Part shown: piece after piece, positions 15,994-25,272 of the stretch | Numbering within the stretch: position 1 is the stretch's first letter | Layout of the letters: every line of letters begins with the position of its first letter | Assembly (NCBI RefSeq): GCF_000739915.1 | Contig: NZ_BBJT01000001.1 | Span: 1-64,000, forward strand | Direction: 5' to 3' | Length of the DNA: 64,000 bases | Source: Paenibacillus chitinolyticus NBRC 15660 | GTDB lineage: Bacteria > Bacillota > Bacilli > Paenibacillales > NBRC-103111 | The notes under the pieces: generated by a model | What the model was told of the DNA's origin: nothing | The model's input: the letters and a program-made list of their open reading frames with translations, nothing else | Database searches by the model: none | Made by a program: the position numbers and the translations under genes

Positions 15994-17160
15994 ATGAAGA
16001 AAGCACTCAAAATTTTTCTTTCTCTTCTCCTCGTTGCAGGATCGATTTACCTGGTGCGCCAGAGCGCCCCGCGTTTTACGTACAAAGACCAGGTTGCCGT
16101 CCTGCTTTATCACCACATCAGCGATACGGACACGAGCAACGTCACGATTACACCGGCGTTGTTCCGCAGCCAGCTCACTTTTCTGAAGAAAGAAAATTAT
16201 CACTTTATCACGCTCCAACAGTTCAAAAGCTTCATGGCGGGCGGGAATGTGCCGGAGAATGCCGTGCTGGTTACGTTCGACGACGGGTACGAAAGTCTAT
16301 ACGACCAGGCTTATCCGGTGCTGAAGGAGCTTCAGGTTCCGGCCGTTAATTTCGAGATCACGGGAACGCTGGCGGACCCTCGTGCGCGCAAGCTCCATTT
16401 TCTCGACGAGCAGCAGCTGAGAACGATCGCAACGGATCGCGACGCCAATATTTCCTGCCAGTGTCATTCCGACAGCATGCACGACAAACAGAACGGCAAA
16501 CCTCTGCTGACGACGAACATTGTGGTGGACGGCAAGCAGGAGACGGAGGAGCAGTATAAGAAGCGGGTAGTTAACGACGCCCTCGACTGCAAGAAGAAAC
16601 TGAAAAAAGCGGGAGAAGAGGAAGTCGATTCCTACGCGTATCCCTACGGCTATTATGATGCCCGGGCTACCTCGCTTCTTCAGAGTGTCGGGTATAAGTA
16701 CGGATTCACGGTTCTCAGCGAAATGACGACAAGAGCCGACGATCCTATGCAGATTTCGCGCATTACGGCCGGAAGTCCGGATATCACGCCCCAGGTTTTG
16801 AACCGGACTATCCAGCGCAATGTGATGGACTTCAACCAGGATTATAATTACGTGCCCCTGCGGGACACGCTGAAAGATCTCGGCGGCACGATGACCATGA
16901 ACAAGGACCGTACGATTTCGTTCTACCTTCATGGCAAACCTTATAAGCTGGACCCGGAATCGGGAACGATTGAAACGGCGGGAAAACAAATTCCGCTTAA
17001 ACATCCCCTTCTGTTAAAATCGCGCAAAGCGTATATTCATTTCAAGGATCTGGAGAATGTGCTGGGTGTACAAATCGCCCATAATCCTTTGCGTAATTCG
17101 TTTTTCGAGCGTCTGACTCCGGCCAAAGCAAGAAATAATGAAACGCTTACAAAATCATAG
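15994..17160 (+). CDS. Exported polysaccharide deacetylase with C-terminal Cu-amine-oxidase-N-like domain
   Basis: 388 residues. An uncleaved or cleavable N-terminal signal anchor (about 5-24) exports it. The NodB domain shows VLLYHHIS, VTFDDGYES (metal Asp pair) and a His-containing second motif CHSDSMHD, then YPYGYYD. This is the PgaB/IcaB-like type that removes N-acetyl groups from wall or matrix polysaccharide. The last about 100 residues (GGTMTMNKDRTISFYLHGKP...) resemble the copper amine oxidase N-terminal-like substrate/wall-binding domain common in Paenibacillus. AAAAGGGG precedes the ATG. The substrate is not determined. Confidence 0.9.
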   Translation: MKKALKIFLSLLLVAGSIYLVRQSAPRFTYKDQVAVLLYHHISDTDTSNVTITPALFRSQLTFLKKENYHFITLQQFKSFMAGGNVPENAVLVTFDDGYESLYDQAYPVLKELQVPAVNFEITGTLADPRARKLHFLDEQQLRTIATDRDANISCQCHSDSMHDKQNGKPLLTTNIVVDGKQETEEQYKKRVVNDALDCKKKLKKAGEEEVDSYAYPYGYYDARATSLLQSVGYKYGFTVLSEMTTRADDPMQISRITAGSPDITPQVLNRTIQRNVMDFNQDYNYVPLRDTLKDLGGTMTMNKDRTISFYLHGKPYKLDPESGTIETAGKQIPLKHPLLLKSRKAYIHFKDLENVLGVQIAHNPLRNSFFERLTPAKARNNETLTKS

Positions 17161-17186
17161 AAAAGATAAGAAAATACGAGAAAAAG

Positions 17187-17227
17187 GGTGAATGAAACCG
17201 GTAAAACGGTTCTTTCGCCTATTTTCG
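17187..17227 (+). terminator. Hairpin downstream of the deacetylase
   Basis: GGTGAA..AACCG pairs with CGGTT..TTCGCC around GTAAAA, followed by a modest T-rich stretch TATTTTCG. Confidence 0.45.
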
Positions 17228-17241
17228 ATATTTTCTGAATA

Positions 17242-17271
17242 TTTACAATAGTTTAATATTTGAGGTAAGAT
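17242..17271 (+). promoter_or_regulatory. Possible promoter of the structured leader
   Basis: TTTACA (17242-17247) and TAAGAT (17266-17271) with an 18-base spacer lie in an AT-rich stretch just before the structured region. Confidence 0.4.
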
Positions 17272-17277
17272 AAATCC

Positions 17278-17614
17278 AAGGAGGAACACAAATTTTAAAT
17301 GGGTATAAGGACATAACCACTTCAACTTGACAACCAGGGGTGATCCCTATAGGACCATAACCACGAGAAGTCCAGACTACAGGAAGGGAGATGAATCCGT
17401 TGTACCCAGTTAGCGAAGCATGCCCTTAATAATCGAAGCGGAGGCATGTGGGAACCCAGGAAACGAATGAAGCAGAATGGAGTGTAAACGGACAATTGAA
17501 TACGTTCAATCAAGCATAGGGGCCTGCCGATTATCACGGATAACCGGGGTCCCTATTTACGTGTCTGTTTGTTCGGAGTTTGATCCGAAACGGTGCCGGA
17601 GGGCGCTTTTTTTT
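17278..17614 (+). ncRNA. Candidate structured RNA or cis-regulatory leader, unidentified
   Basis: About 330 bases with no convincing gene, beginning at AAGGAGGAAC and ending in an intrinsic terminator (GTGCC-GGAG-GGCGC plus eight Ts, 17593-17614). It contains two near-copies of AGGACATAACCAC (17309 and 17352), a hairpin ATTGAA-TACG-TTCAAT, a CCCTATAGG palindrome, and distal ATAGGGG / CCCTAT segments that can pair. A 12-codon frame at 17391 has a crowded ribosome site. It lies directly ahead of a sugar ABC transporter operon, so it may be an attenuating leader or a separate small RNA. I could not match it to the riboswitch consensuses I know, including c-di-AMP, c-di-GMP, T-box, TPP and lysine. 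Confidence 0.4.
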
Positions 17615-17757
17615 ATGTCTTTTTTTGCGGTCTTGCGGGTCCGGCTACCTGAAATTTTAATCCCCAATGAAAAAAAAGAGCCCTTATGACCGTTATCCGC
17701 CCGCTGTACAATAAAGGAACCGGGATTTCCACTTTAACCGACAGGAGGTGCGGATAC

Positions 17758-18720
17758 TTGCCAAGCAGCAATAGCTCCCGGACGCCGGCGGCATTTCAGA
17801 GCAAACGTGGAGCGGCAGGCTGGATACGCTTGTTTTACAGACAGCGCCAGCTGCAGACGATGGCCCTTCTCGGGGTTGCCTGGATTCTTATTTTCAACTA
17901 CATACCCATGTATGGGATTTTGATCGCCTTCAAAAATTTCAGCATCATTAAGCCCGTCTCCGAGGCGCCCTGGGTAGGGTTTGAACACTTCCGGGCTTTC
18001 CTGGAGGACGAGAACTTGCTCTCCGTCATCCGGAATACACTCGGAATGAGTCTGCTCAAGCTGGTCATCGGATTCCCTCTTCCGATCCTGTTCGCTCTTT
18101 TTCTGAATGAATTGAGATCGGTGCGCTTCAAAAAAACGGTTCAGACGATCTCGTATTTACCGCACTTTTTGTCCTGGGTCATTCTGGGGGGAATCTTGTC
18201 TACCTGGCTGGCGGATACGGGATTGATCAACAAGCTCTTGGAAGGACTCGGTATTCTTCGTGAACCCGTCGCATATCTGGCCGAACCGGCTTATTTCTGG
18301 GGCATAGTCGTTTCGACCGACATCTGGAAGGAGCTGGGCTGGTCGGCGATCATTTATTTGGCGGCGATGGCCGGGGTTTCCCCGGAACTTTACGAAGCGG
18401 CCACGATGGACGGGGCGGGACGTTTTCAGAAAATGTGGGCCATCACGCTGCCGTCGATTAAGGGAACGATCACGATTCTGTTTATTCTCGCCATCAGCGG
18501 AGTGCTCAATTCCAACTTCGACCAGATTCTGGTGCTTCGGAATTCCTTGAATGAAAGCGCTAGCAATGTGGTGGATGTTTATGTGTACCAGATGGGTATC
18601 GCAAACAGCCGGTTTTCTTACGCGACCGCGGTCGGGCTCATCAAATCCGTCATTGCCCTGGGTCTTCTGCTGGGAGCCAATTACGTGACCAAAAGATTTA
18701 ATCAGACATCACTTTTCTGA
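17758..18720 (+). CDS. Sugar ABC transporter permease, LplB family
   Basis: About 320 residues with six predicted membrane helices and the EAA loop (YEAATMDGAGRFQKMW, about 230). It is one half of the membrane channel of a CUT1-type carbohydrate/oligosaccharide importer. The N-terminal segment FNYIPMYGILIAFKNF is characteristic of the LplB/YtcP pair. TTG at 17758 is chosen because AGGAGGTG lies 8 bases ahead; an ATG at 17686 has no site. First gene of a permease-permease-binding protein operon. No ATPase is encoded nearby, so a shared MsmK-type ATPase is likely. Confidence 0.92.
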   Translation: MPSSNSSRTPAAFQSKRGAAGWIRLFYRQRQLQTMALLGVAWILIFNYIPMYGILIAFKNFSIIKPVSEAPWVGFEHFRAFLEDENLLSVIRNTLGMSLLKLVIGFPLPILFALFLNELRSVRFKKTVQTISYLPHFLSWVILGGILSTWLADTGLINKLLEGLGILREPVAYLAEPAYFWGIVVSTDIWKELGWSAIIYLAAMAGVSPELYEAATMDGAGRFQKMWAITLPSIKGTITILFILAISGVLNSNFDQILVLRNSLNESASNVVDVYVYQMGIANSRFSYATAVGLIKSVIALGLLLGANYVTKRFNQTSLF

Positions 18721-18737
18721 AGAAAAGAGGCTTGGAT

Positions 18738-19625
18738 TTGATTTTGTTTAAACGGAAAACAGCGGGGGAAGCGATTTTTGACGGTTTAAACGGGCTCGTG
18801 ATGCTGCTTGTCTGTTTTGTGACGCTCTATCCGATCTGGTACGTGCTGGTTCATTCGTTCAACAATGGAACCGATGCGATGCAGGGCGGGATTTACTGGT
18901 GGCCGAGAGTGCCGAGCCTGGACAATTACCGGGCCGTTTTTGAAAATACGGGGATTATGAAAGCCATGGGCATTACGGTGGCAAAAACGGTAATCGGCAC
19001 CGCGGCACATGTGTTTTTCACCTCCATGGTCGCGTACGCGTTCTCCCGCAGGGAGCTGGTCGGACGACGGGCGTATATGATGCTGGGCACGGTGACGCTT
19101 TTTTTCAGCGGGGGGCTGATCCCGACCTATTTGCTCATCCGTGACCTGGGACTGTTGGACAGCTTCTGGGTGTATATCCTTCCGGCGATGTTTAACTTCT
19201 TCGACCTGATTATTTTTCTCGCCTTCTTCCGGGAAATTCCGGCGGGGCTCGAAGAAGCGGCGAAAATCGACGGAGCCGGCGACTTTACGATTTTTTGCAG
19301 AGTCGTGCTGCCAGTGTCCATGCCGGTAGTGGCTACGATTGCCTTGTTTCACGGGGTATATCAGTGGAACGATTATTTTACGGGCATGATCTATATCAAC
19401 AATTCCGATCTTCAGCCGATCCAGACCTTCCTTTACAGGGTGGTGGCCCAATCCAGCTCGAACCAGATGCTGGCAGCGGCTCCCGGCGGGATGGCCAAGA
19501 ACGTCACTTCCCAGTCGATCAAGCTGGCGACGATGGTGGTCACCACGCTCCCGATTGTTCTGGCGTATCCGTTTCTGCAAAAGTATTTTGTGAAAGGGTT
19601 TATGATTGGTTCCATCAAAGGTTAG
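18738..19625 (+). CDS. Sugar ABC transporter permease, YtcP family
   Basis: About 295 residues with six helices and EAA motif LEEAAKIDGAGDFTIF. It is the second permease that pairs with the LplB-type protein 17 bases upstream. TTG at 18738 fits best (AAGAGG 7 bases ahead); TTG at 18732 is too close to it. The C-terminal end YPFLQKYFVKGFMIGSIKG is the family signature. Confidence 0.92.
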   Translation: MILFKRKTAGEAIFDGLNGLVMLLVCFVTLYPIWYVLVHSFNNGTDAMQGGIYWWPRVPSLDNYRAVFENTGIMKAMGITVAKTVIGTAAHVFFTSMVAYAFSRRELVGRRAYMMLGTVTLFFSGGLIPTYLLIRDLGLLDSFWVYILPAMFNFFDLIIFLAFFREIPAGLEEAAKIDGAGDFTIFCRVVLPVSMPVVATIALFHGVYQWNDYFTGMIYINNSDLQPIQTFLYRVVAQSSSNQMLAAAPGGMAKNVTSQSIKLATMVVTTLPIVLAYPFLQKYFVKGFMIGSIKG

Positions 19626-19665
19626 ATTGAAGCACACATGATTCGTATAAAAGGAGACCGATCTT

Positions 19666-21333
19666 ATGCGCAAAACGAGCAGGCTGATTCCTCTGGTTCT
19701 CAGCGGCGTCCTCGCTTTAACGGCCGCGGCATGCACGCAAAGCGGCCCGGGAGGCGAAACGGCCAAGCCGGATTCCACGGCGGCGGAAGTCAAGATCGAC
19801 CCGAACGCGCCGGGGTGGAAGGGCGACACGTCGCCCGTCACGTTCGACTGGTATTTGAATTTCTCCTGGTTCGGGAGCAAGTGGGGAGCCGATCCGACCT
19901 CGCAGTATATCACGAAGAAAACCGGCGTGAATCTTAATTTGATCGTACCCGCGGGCAACGAGAACGAGAAGCTCAATACGATGATCGCGTCGGGCAAGCT
20001 GCCGGATTTTATCACGCTCGGCTGGTATGAGGACGGGGTCAAGAAAATGATCGAAGGCGGGATGGTGCTTCCTCTGAACAAGCTTGCCGACCAGTACGAT
20101 CCGTATTTCGTCAAGGTGGCGGACCCCGCCAAGGTGTCGTGGTATACGCAGCCGGACGGTAACGTATACGGCTACCCCAACGCCGCGGCTTCTCCTAAGG
20201 ATTACGAGACTTCGGGGGACAAACAGACGTCGAACCAGACCTTCCTGGTCCGCAAAGATATGTACGAGGCGCTCGGCAAGCCCGATATGCGGACCCCGGA
20301 AGGGTTCCTTGGCGCGTTGAAGGCCGCGAAAGAAAAGTTTCCCGAAGTGGGGGGACAGCCGCTCATTCCGCTCGGACTGCACGAATTCGGGGACACCGGC
20401 AATTATTCGCTGGAAGATTATAACCAGCGCTCTTCCATTCTGCAGAACTTCCTTGCCGTTCCGATGGAAAAAGACGGCAAGCTGTACGACCGCACCACGG
20501 ACCCCGAGTACGTCAAATGGCTGAAAACGTTCCGCAAAGCCAATGAGGAGGGGCTGCTGGTCAAAGACATTTTTATCGACAAGCGGCCGCAGATGGAAGA
20601 GAAGATCGCCCAAGGGCGCTACTTCGCGATGATGTATCAGCGCACGGACTTCGCCGCTCAGCAGAATGTGCTGTACGCCAAGGACCCGAACTCCGTGTAT
20701 ATCGCCGTAGACGGTCCCGGCAATGCGAAACAGGACCCGCCCGTCTTAAGCGGGGGCACAATTTCCGGCTGGACGGTCACGCTGATTTCGAAAGACGTGA
20801 AGGATAAAGCCAGGGCCATTCGTTTTCTGACGTATATGCTGAGCGAAGAAGGTCAGAAGGATTTCTATCTCGGCGAGAAAGGCGTTTCCTACGATACGAT
20901 TGACGGCAAAGATCAGTTCAAACCGGAGGCGCTCGCTCTGCTCAACAAGGACCGTACGGCGTACGACAAACGGTACGGGTCCGCCTATACATTCTGGATG
21001 CTGATGGATACGACGATGAACTTGAAATGGGCGCCGCCCGCCGTGGAACCGTTCAAGCAACTGGAAGATTGGACGAAAGGGAAGACGAAAAGCTTCTCAC
21101 AATTCGATCAGGTGAATCCGACGGGAACTTCCGAGGAAGGGATTATCGCAGGCAAAATTTCGGCGCTGTGGGGCAAGACGCTGCCGAAGCTGCTGCTCGC
21201 CAAGAGCGACGGGGAATTCGACCAGATTTTCGCCAAGTTTCTTAAGGATCGCGAAAACGCGGGCATCGCCAAGGTGGAAGCTTACCGGCAGAAAGTGTAC
21301 GAGGACAATCTAAAGAAGCTTAAGCAGTTTTGA
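19666..21333 (+). CDS. Extracellular solute-binding lipoprotein of the sugar importer
   Basis: 555 residues, the large-size LipO/YtcQ class. The lipoprotein signal ends in LTAAAC (Cys about 23). A Ser/Gly/Pro linker follows, then a type-2 periplasmic-binding fold, with W-rich segments (VTFDWYLNFSWF) typical of oligosaccharide binders. It captures a sugar, probably a plant or wall oligosaccharide, for the two permeases just upstream. AAAGGAG precedes the ATG. The gene ends at the terminator at 21349, before the two-component genes. Confidence 0.92.
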   Translation: MRKTSRLIPLVLSGVLALTAAACTQSGPGGETAKPDSTAAEVKIDPNAPGWKGDTSPVTFDWYLNFSWFGSKWGADPTSQYITKKTGVNLNLIVPAGNENEKLNTMIASGKLPDFITLGWYEDGVKKMIEGGMVLPLNKLADQYDPYFVKVADPAKVSWYTQPDGNVYGYPNAAASPKDYETSGDKQTSNQTFLVRKDMYEALGKPDMRTPEGFLGALKAAKEKFPEVGGQPLIPLGLHEFGDTGNYSLEDYNQRSSILQNFLAVPMEKDGKLYDRTTDPEYVKWLKTFRKANEEGLLVKDIFIDKRPQMEEKIAQGRYFAMMYQRTDFAAQQNVLYAKDPNSVYIAVDGPGNAKQDPPVLSGGTISGWTVTLISKDVKDKARAIRFLTYMLSEEGQKDFYLGEKGVSYDTIDGKDQFKPEALALLNKDRTAYDKRYGSAYTFWMLMDTTMNLKWAPPAVEPFKQLEDWTKGKTKSFSQFDQVNPTGTSEEGIIAGKISALWGKTLPKLLLAKSDGEFDQIFAKFLKDRENAGIAKVEAYRQKVYEDNLKKLKQF

Positions 21334-21348
21334 AATAAGTTTTCAAAG

Positions 21349-21370
21349 AACCCAGACTTCTGGGTTTTTT
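21349..21370 (+). terminator. Terminator between transporter and two-component genes
   Basis: AACCCAG-ACTT-CTGGGTT followed by TTTTT. Confidence 0.85.
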
Positions 21371-21474
21371 GGAGTTTTGGCGATATACTGGAATTAGTCC
21401 GATTCCCATAATTTTGCTTTTGCACTGCGCGGTGGGGCTTTCTTTTTTCCGATACTCGATTAGGATGTGATGCG

Positions 21475-23361
21475 GTGGATATGACAAGCCGGCTATCCGG
21501 CTGGAAAGCCCGGACGATCCAGGCGGCAGGCGCCGTTCCGCTGCAGACCCGCTTGATCGTCTCGTATATTTTTATCATGCTGATTCCGGTTGTGCTGCTT
21601 TCGATGTACTTGTTTAATTCTTTCTATGAGAGCACGATCCGGGAAATTGTGAAATCGAACGAGTCGATGCTGGAAGTGGAGAAAACGAATATTTACAATC
21701 ATATGGAAACGATGGAGAGAACCGCCCAGCTGATCGTTTCCGATACGGCCGTCGCGGAATATTTGCAAAGCAACCGCAATCTAGAAGTGAACGAGCTGCT
21801 CGAATACCGCCGGAACGCTTACGACAACCTGCTGCGTCTTCAGTTCAACAACCCGAATCTCGCTCATATCCGGTTGTTCACGAGCAATGCGAACGTGAAG
21901 GAAATATGGCCGGTTTTTTTCAGCGAATCCCGGATTACCGGCCAGCCTTGGTACAAACAAGTAAAAGAAAGCCCGGGCACTGTCCAGTGGATCTTCGGGC
22001 ATTCGGACCCCGATCTCACACGGGATACGTCTATCCCCTCGATGGATGAGCGGGGGAAAGTATCGCTGCTGCGGGAAGTCAGTTTCGTTAAAGGTCAGCA
22101 TGAGGCGATCGTGCAGGTTGATATGTTCTTCGATCTGTTCTTTCCGAAAACGTTCAGCCGGGTGCAGGACGGGCAGTCGCAGATGATGATCGTCGACGGA
22201 AATGGAACCGTTCACACGCTTTATGATACCGCTTTCTTCCGCAAATTGGCGCCGTCCGGGTTTCTCGACCGGTTGAACCGGGACGCTTCCCCCGGCGGCA
22301 GCTTTGAATTTACAAGCAAAGGAACACGGTATTTGTGCGTGTACGCGAAGCTCGACCGGCTCGGCGCTTTTATGCTGAACATCGTCTCCCTGGAGGAGCC
22401 GTTTTCGGATATCGCGAAGACGCGCAATAACCTGATTTTGGCTATGACCGGCCTAATCGCGCTGTTGGCGGTGACGACGTATTTTCTGCTGTCGCTCATT
22501 CTGAAAAAGCTGCATGTGCTTCAAAATTCGATGAAAAGGGTGCGCCAGGGCAATTTTCATTTCGACATCGACATTCAAGGGGGAGGCGAAGTGGGGGAAC
22601 TGGCTCATCATTTTCGTCTTATGCTGCGCAAAATCAACGAGCTGATCGTGGAGGCGGTCAATAAGCAGGCGGCGACGAAAGAAGCCGAGCTGAACTCGCT
22701 GAAAAACCAGATCGACTCCCATTTTATGTACAACACGCTGGAAAATTTGAAAATGATGGCTGAAATCAGGGAACAGTATGCGCTGTCAGACGCCCTGACC
22801 TCGCTCGGCGGCATGATGCGGTACAACCTGAAGTGGACCAGCGATTATGTGCGGCTGGCAGACGAGATTCAGCATATTGGCAATTACATCGCCGTTATGA
22901 ACATCCGTTATGACGATAAACTGCGGCTGCAGCTTGAGATTCCTCCTGAATTTTGGGACCAGAAGCTGCCCAAGATGTCTCTCCAGCCGATTGTGGAAAA
23001 TTCCGTCAAACACGGAATCCGCTCGTCGGGCGGCGAGGATGTGCTGGTGATTACCGTGAAGGCGCGGGAGCTGAACGGCCGTATGTCCATCAGCGTTCAC
23101 GATGACGGCAGAGGGATGTCGCTGCATCAGCTTGAGCAGCTTAGGCTTACGATGAACATGGAGGACGAAGCGTTCCGGCACAGGCATTCCGCCGAAGAAC
23201 TTCGCGAACGGGAGGGCAGCGGAATCGGCCTGAGAAATGTGAACCAGCGCGTCCGGCTGTACTACGGCAGGGAGTACGGGCTGCAGGTAACGAGCAGGGA
23301 AGGGGCATGGACGGAAGTCGTCCTGAGCCTGCCGCTGCTTTCATTAACCGGAGGGGGATAA
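21475..23361 (+). CDS. YesM-type sensor histidine kinase
   Basis: About 628 residues. One helix (about 22-42), an extracellular Cache-like sensor (about 45-315), a second helix (about 322-345), HAMP, then a His_kinase domain with phospho-acceptor His416 in NQIDSHFMYNTLEN and an ATPase domain (N box VENSVKHGIR, G boxes DDGRGMS and GSGIGLRN). The family senses extracellular sugars, often with the neighbouring solute-binding protein, and phosphorylates the AraC-type regulator that follows 6 bases later. The start is GTG at 21475 or ATG at 21481; AGGATGTG serves either. Confidence 0.93.
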   Translation: MDMTSRLSGWKARTIQAAGAVPLQTRLIVSYIFIMLIPVVLLSMYLFNSFYESTIREIVKSNESMLEVEKTNIYNHMETMERTAQLIVSDTAVAEYLQSNRNLEVNELLEYRRNAYDNLLRLQFNNPNLAHIRLFTSNANVKEIWPVFFSESRITGQPWYKQVKESPGTVQWIFGHSDPDLTRDTSIPSMDERGKVSLLREVSFVKGQHEAIVQVDMFFDLFFPKTFSRVQDGQSQMMIVDGNGTVHTLYDTAFFRKLAPSGFLDRLNRDASPGGSFEFTSKGTRYLCVYAKLDRLGAFMLNIVSLEEPFSDIAKTRNNLILAMTGLIALLAVTTYFLLSLILKKLHVLQNSMKRVRQGNFHFDIDIQGGGEVGELAHHFRLMLRKINELIVEAVNKQAATKEAELNSLKNQIDSHFMYNTLENLKMMAEIREQYALSDALTSLGGMMRYNLKWTSDYVRLADEIQHIGNYIAVMNIRYDDKLRLQLEIPPEFWDQKLPKMSLQPIVENSVKHGIRSSGGEDVLVITVKARELNGRMSISVHDDGRGMSLHQLEQLRLTMNMEDEAFRHRHSAEELREREGSGIGLRNVNQRVRLYYGREYGLQVTSREGAWTEVVLSLPLLSLTGGG

Positions 23362-23367
23362 CGGCTT

Positions 23368-24951
23368 ATGCGCAAATTGTTGATTGTAGACGATGAAAAG
23401 AACATCCGGCTCGGGGTTTCCTCCATGATCCGGAGGGAATTTGCCGGGACTTACGAGATTGAACTCGCCTCGGACGGAGAGGAGGCGCTGCGGATTGTGC
23501 GTGATGAGGGCGTCCATATCGTCATTACGGACATCCGCATGCCCGGAATGGACGGTATAGCGCTCCTTCGCGAGCTGCAAACATTGCCCGTCAAGCCGCT
23601 CGTATTTATTCTGAGCGGGCATGACGACTTCGCTTACGCCAAGGAAGCGATCCGCAACGGCGTCAAAGGCTACCTGCTGAAGCCGATCATGCGCGAAGAG
23701 CTCTACGAAGCCTTGCGGCAGGCCGAGAAGGAACTGGATCGGCAGCAAGCCCGGCAGGAGGCGCAGCCGGGTAAGTTCTCCACCGGATCCGGCGAGCTGG
23801 AATCGTTCCATTCGAGCCAGCTGAATTATATTCTGATGCATCCGGAGATGGATGCAGCCGAAATCAGGCTGCGGCTCGCTACCGTTGGATTCACGGACAA
23901 CGGTAGCGTCTGGAGGCTCGGGCTGCTGCGCTTTCCGCCGGATCTGCGCCCCCGTGAGCTGGACGAAGGGCTCACACGCCTGGAACGGCTGATTCCGCCG
24001 AATCTGCAGCCGCTGCTGAACAGCGCGAGCACGTTCGTGTTCATGGACAAGGACCGCAGCCTTGTCCTGCTGGCGCCGGGCGACGGCGTGCCGCGTCTGC
24101 TGCGGGCGGCAGTCCCGGCCGGGGGCCGGCCTTTGCTGCGCGCGGGCGTCAGCCGGGAGAAGAGCGATGCGGCGCTGTTCAAGGAAGCCTACCGCGAGGC
24201 GCTGAGGGCCCTCCGCAGCACCTTTATCGCTTCGGCCGGGGGCAGCGTGCAGCTTGTGGAGGAGCTGGAGGAGAAGCGGGATCGCGGAGAAATCCCGCGC
24301 GAGCACATCCGGCAAATTTCCAATAAGCTCGGAACGGGACGGCTCGGGGAAATCAAAGCGCTGCTTGCGCATGCTCTGGACGCGCGTACAGCTCGCGAAG
24401 AAGGCATCGCCTACGTGGAAGCGGTCTCCAGCCTGCTGAACAAGGATGTGTTCGATCAGGTTTTTCATACGTACGGGGAGCAATCCGTGGAGATTTTGAG
24501 AATATACAAAAAAGCGGGCACGATTGACAATTTCGAACATTACCACGAATATGCGGATTGCGCGGAACGTCTGGTCGAGCTGCTGGACGAATACGTCGGC
24601 CGGATGAAACAAGTGCACGTCGATCATATCGAAATCAAGCGGGCGGTCAAATACATGGAAGAAAATTATGCCCGGGATCTCAACATGGCGATGGTATCCA
24701 ACTATGTATCGCTGAACTATACGTATTTCAGCAAAATTTTTAAGGAATACACCGGGGACAACTTCGTCGGCTATCTTAAAAAAATCCGCATTTCCCGGGC
24801 CAAAGAGCTGCTGGAAAGCAGTCATAACAAAGTGTATGAAATCGCCGAACAGGTCGGCTTTGAGAATACGAAGCTGTTTACCCGGGTCTTCAAGGAAAAA
24901 GAAGGCATCACCCCGCAGGAATACCGCGCTAAACGGTACATGGAAGGATAA
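23368..24951 (+). CDS. YesN-type AraC-family response regulator
   Basis: 527 residues. A receiver domain (1-120) has phospho-acceptor Asp55 in VITDIRMPGMDG and the conserved Lys in YLLKPI. A variable middle part follows, and two helix-turn-helix motifs of the AraC type fill the last 100 residues (VSNYVSLNYTYFSKIFKEY and EIAEQVGFENTKLFTRVFKE). It is paired with the upstream kinase and presumably activates the adjacent sugar transporter operon. GAGGGGG precedes the ATG. The stop codon is followed in the same frame by a decayed protein fragment. Confidence 0.94.
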   Translation: MRKLLIVDDEKNIRLGVSSMIRREFAGTYEIELASDGEEALRIVRDEGVHIVITDIRMPGMDGIALLRELQTLPVKPLVFILSGHDDFAYAKEAIRNGVKGYLLKPIMREELYEALRQAEKELDRQQARQEAQPGKFSTGSGELESFHSSQLNYILMHPEMDAAEIRLRLATVGFTDNGSVWRLGLLRFPPDLRPRELDEGLTRLERLIPPNLQPLLNSASTFVFMDKDRSLVLLAPGDGVPRLLRAAVPAGGRPLLRAGVSREKSDAALFKEAYREALRALRSTFIASAGGSVQLVEELEEKRDRGEIPREHIRQISNKLGTGRLGEIKALLAHALDARTAREEGIAYVEAVSSLLNKDVFDQVFHTYGEQSVEILRIYKKAGTIDNFEHYHEYADCAERLVELLDEYVGRMKQVHVDHIEIKRAVKYMEENYARDLNMAMVSNYVSLNYTYFSKIFKEYTGDNFVGYLKKIRISRAKELLESSHNKVYEIAEQVGFENTKLFTRVFKEKEGITPQEYRAKRYMEG

Positions 24952-25143
24952 CCCGAAATAACGGACATCCAGCAGTGGGAGAAGTTCCGGCAAATCGCGC
25001 TGCCTGACGGAAGCGTGGGGCTGAAAGCGCTGGCGAACGACAAAGTGGTTAGCGCCGATCTGAATCAGGGAGCCGTGCTGATCGCGAACCGGGACTCCGT
25101 CGGCGGAGCCTGGGAAGCTTTCGTCATTACGGCGGCTCCTTAA
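24952..25143 (+). pseudogene. Orphan fascin-like / glycosidase-tail fragment in frame after yesN
   Basis: From codon 24955 to the stop at 25141, the same frame as the response regulator continues for 62 codons reading ITDIQQWEKFRQIALPDGSV, then GLKALANDKVVSADL and LIANRDSVGGAWEAF. This is the sequence rhythm of fascin-like beta-trefoil modules found at the C-termini of Paenibacillus glycoside hydrolases. It has no start codon or ribosome site of its own. I read it as the 3' end of a lost glycosidase gene fused by deletion to the end of yesN, separated by one TAA. Confidence 0.6.
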
Positions 25144-25189
25144 ACCTTTGCGCACCGTTTGCGTACGTACCGTTAATGCGTGCCGTTAA

Positions 25190-25238
25190 AAAGAGGCTGT
25201 CCCTTAGTCACTTTCGTGACTTTTGGGGCAGCCTCTTC
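25190..25238. terminator. Large terminator hairpin after the yesN region / serS
   Basis: AAGAGGCTGTCCC and GGGGCAGCCTCTT form the outer stem, and GTCAC-TTTC-GTGAC an inner one. A-rich and T-rich flanks allow it to serve both convergent units. This AAGAGGCTG...CAGCCTCTT design recurs in Paenibacillus genomes. Confidence 0.7.
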
Positions 25239-25272
25239 GGCTCCGGCTGCCGGACATTCTCCGGCAGTTTTT

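Noticed and set aside
17391-17429. 12-codon frame in the structured leader as a leader peptide
   Set aside because: The purine run touches the ATG, leaving almost no spacing, and no regulatory codon run is seen.
17278-17614. c-di-AMP (ydaO) riboswitch
   Set aside because: Scattered similarity (GGGGTGATCC, GAATCCGT) is present, but the order and spacing of the conserved blocks do not fit.
23344-25155. A 603-codon open frame antisense to the yesN-type gene
   Set aside because: It mirrors the GC-rich codon pattern of the real gene, has no family resemblance and no ribosome site; the receiver and AraC motifs on the plus strand are unambiguous.
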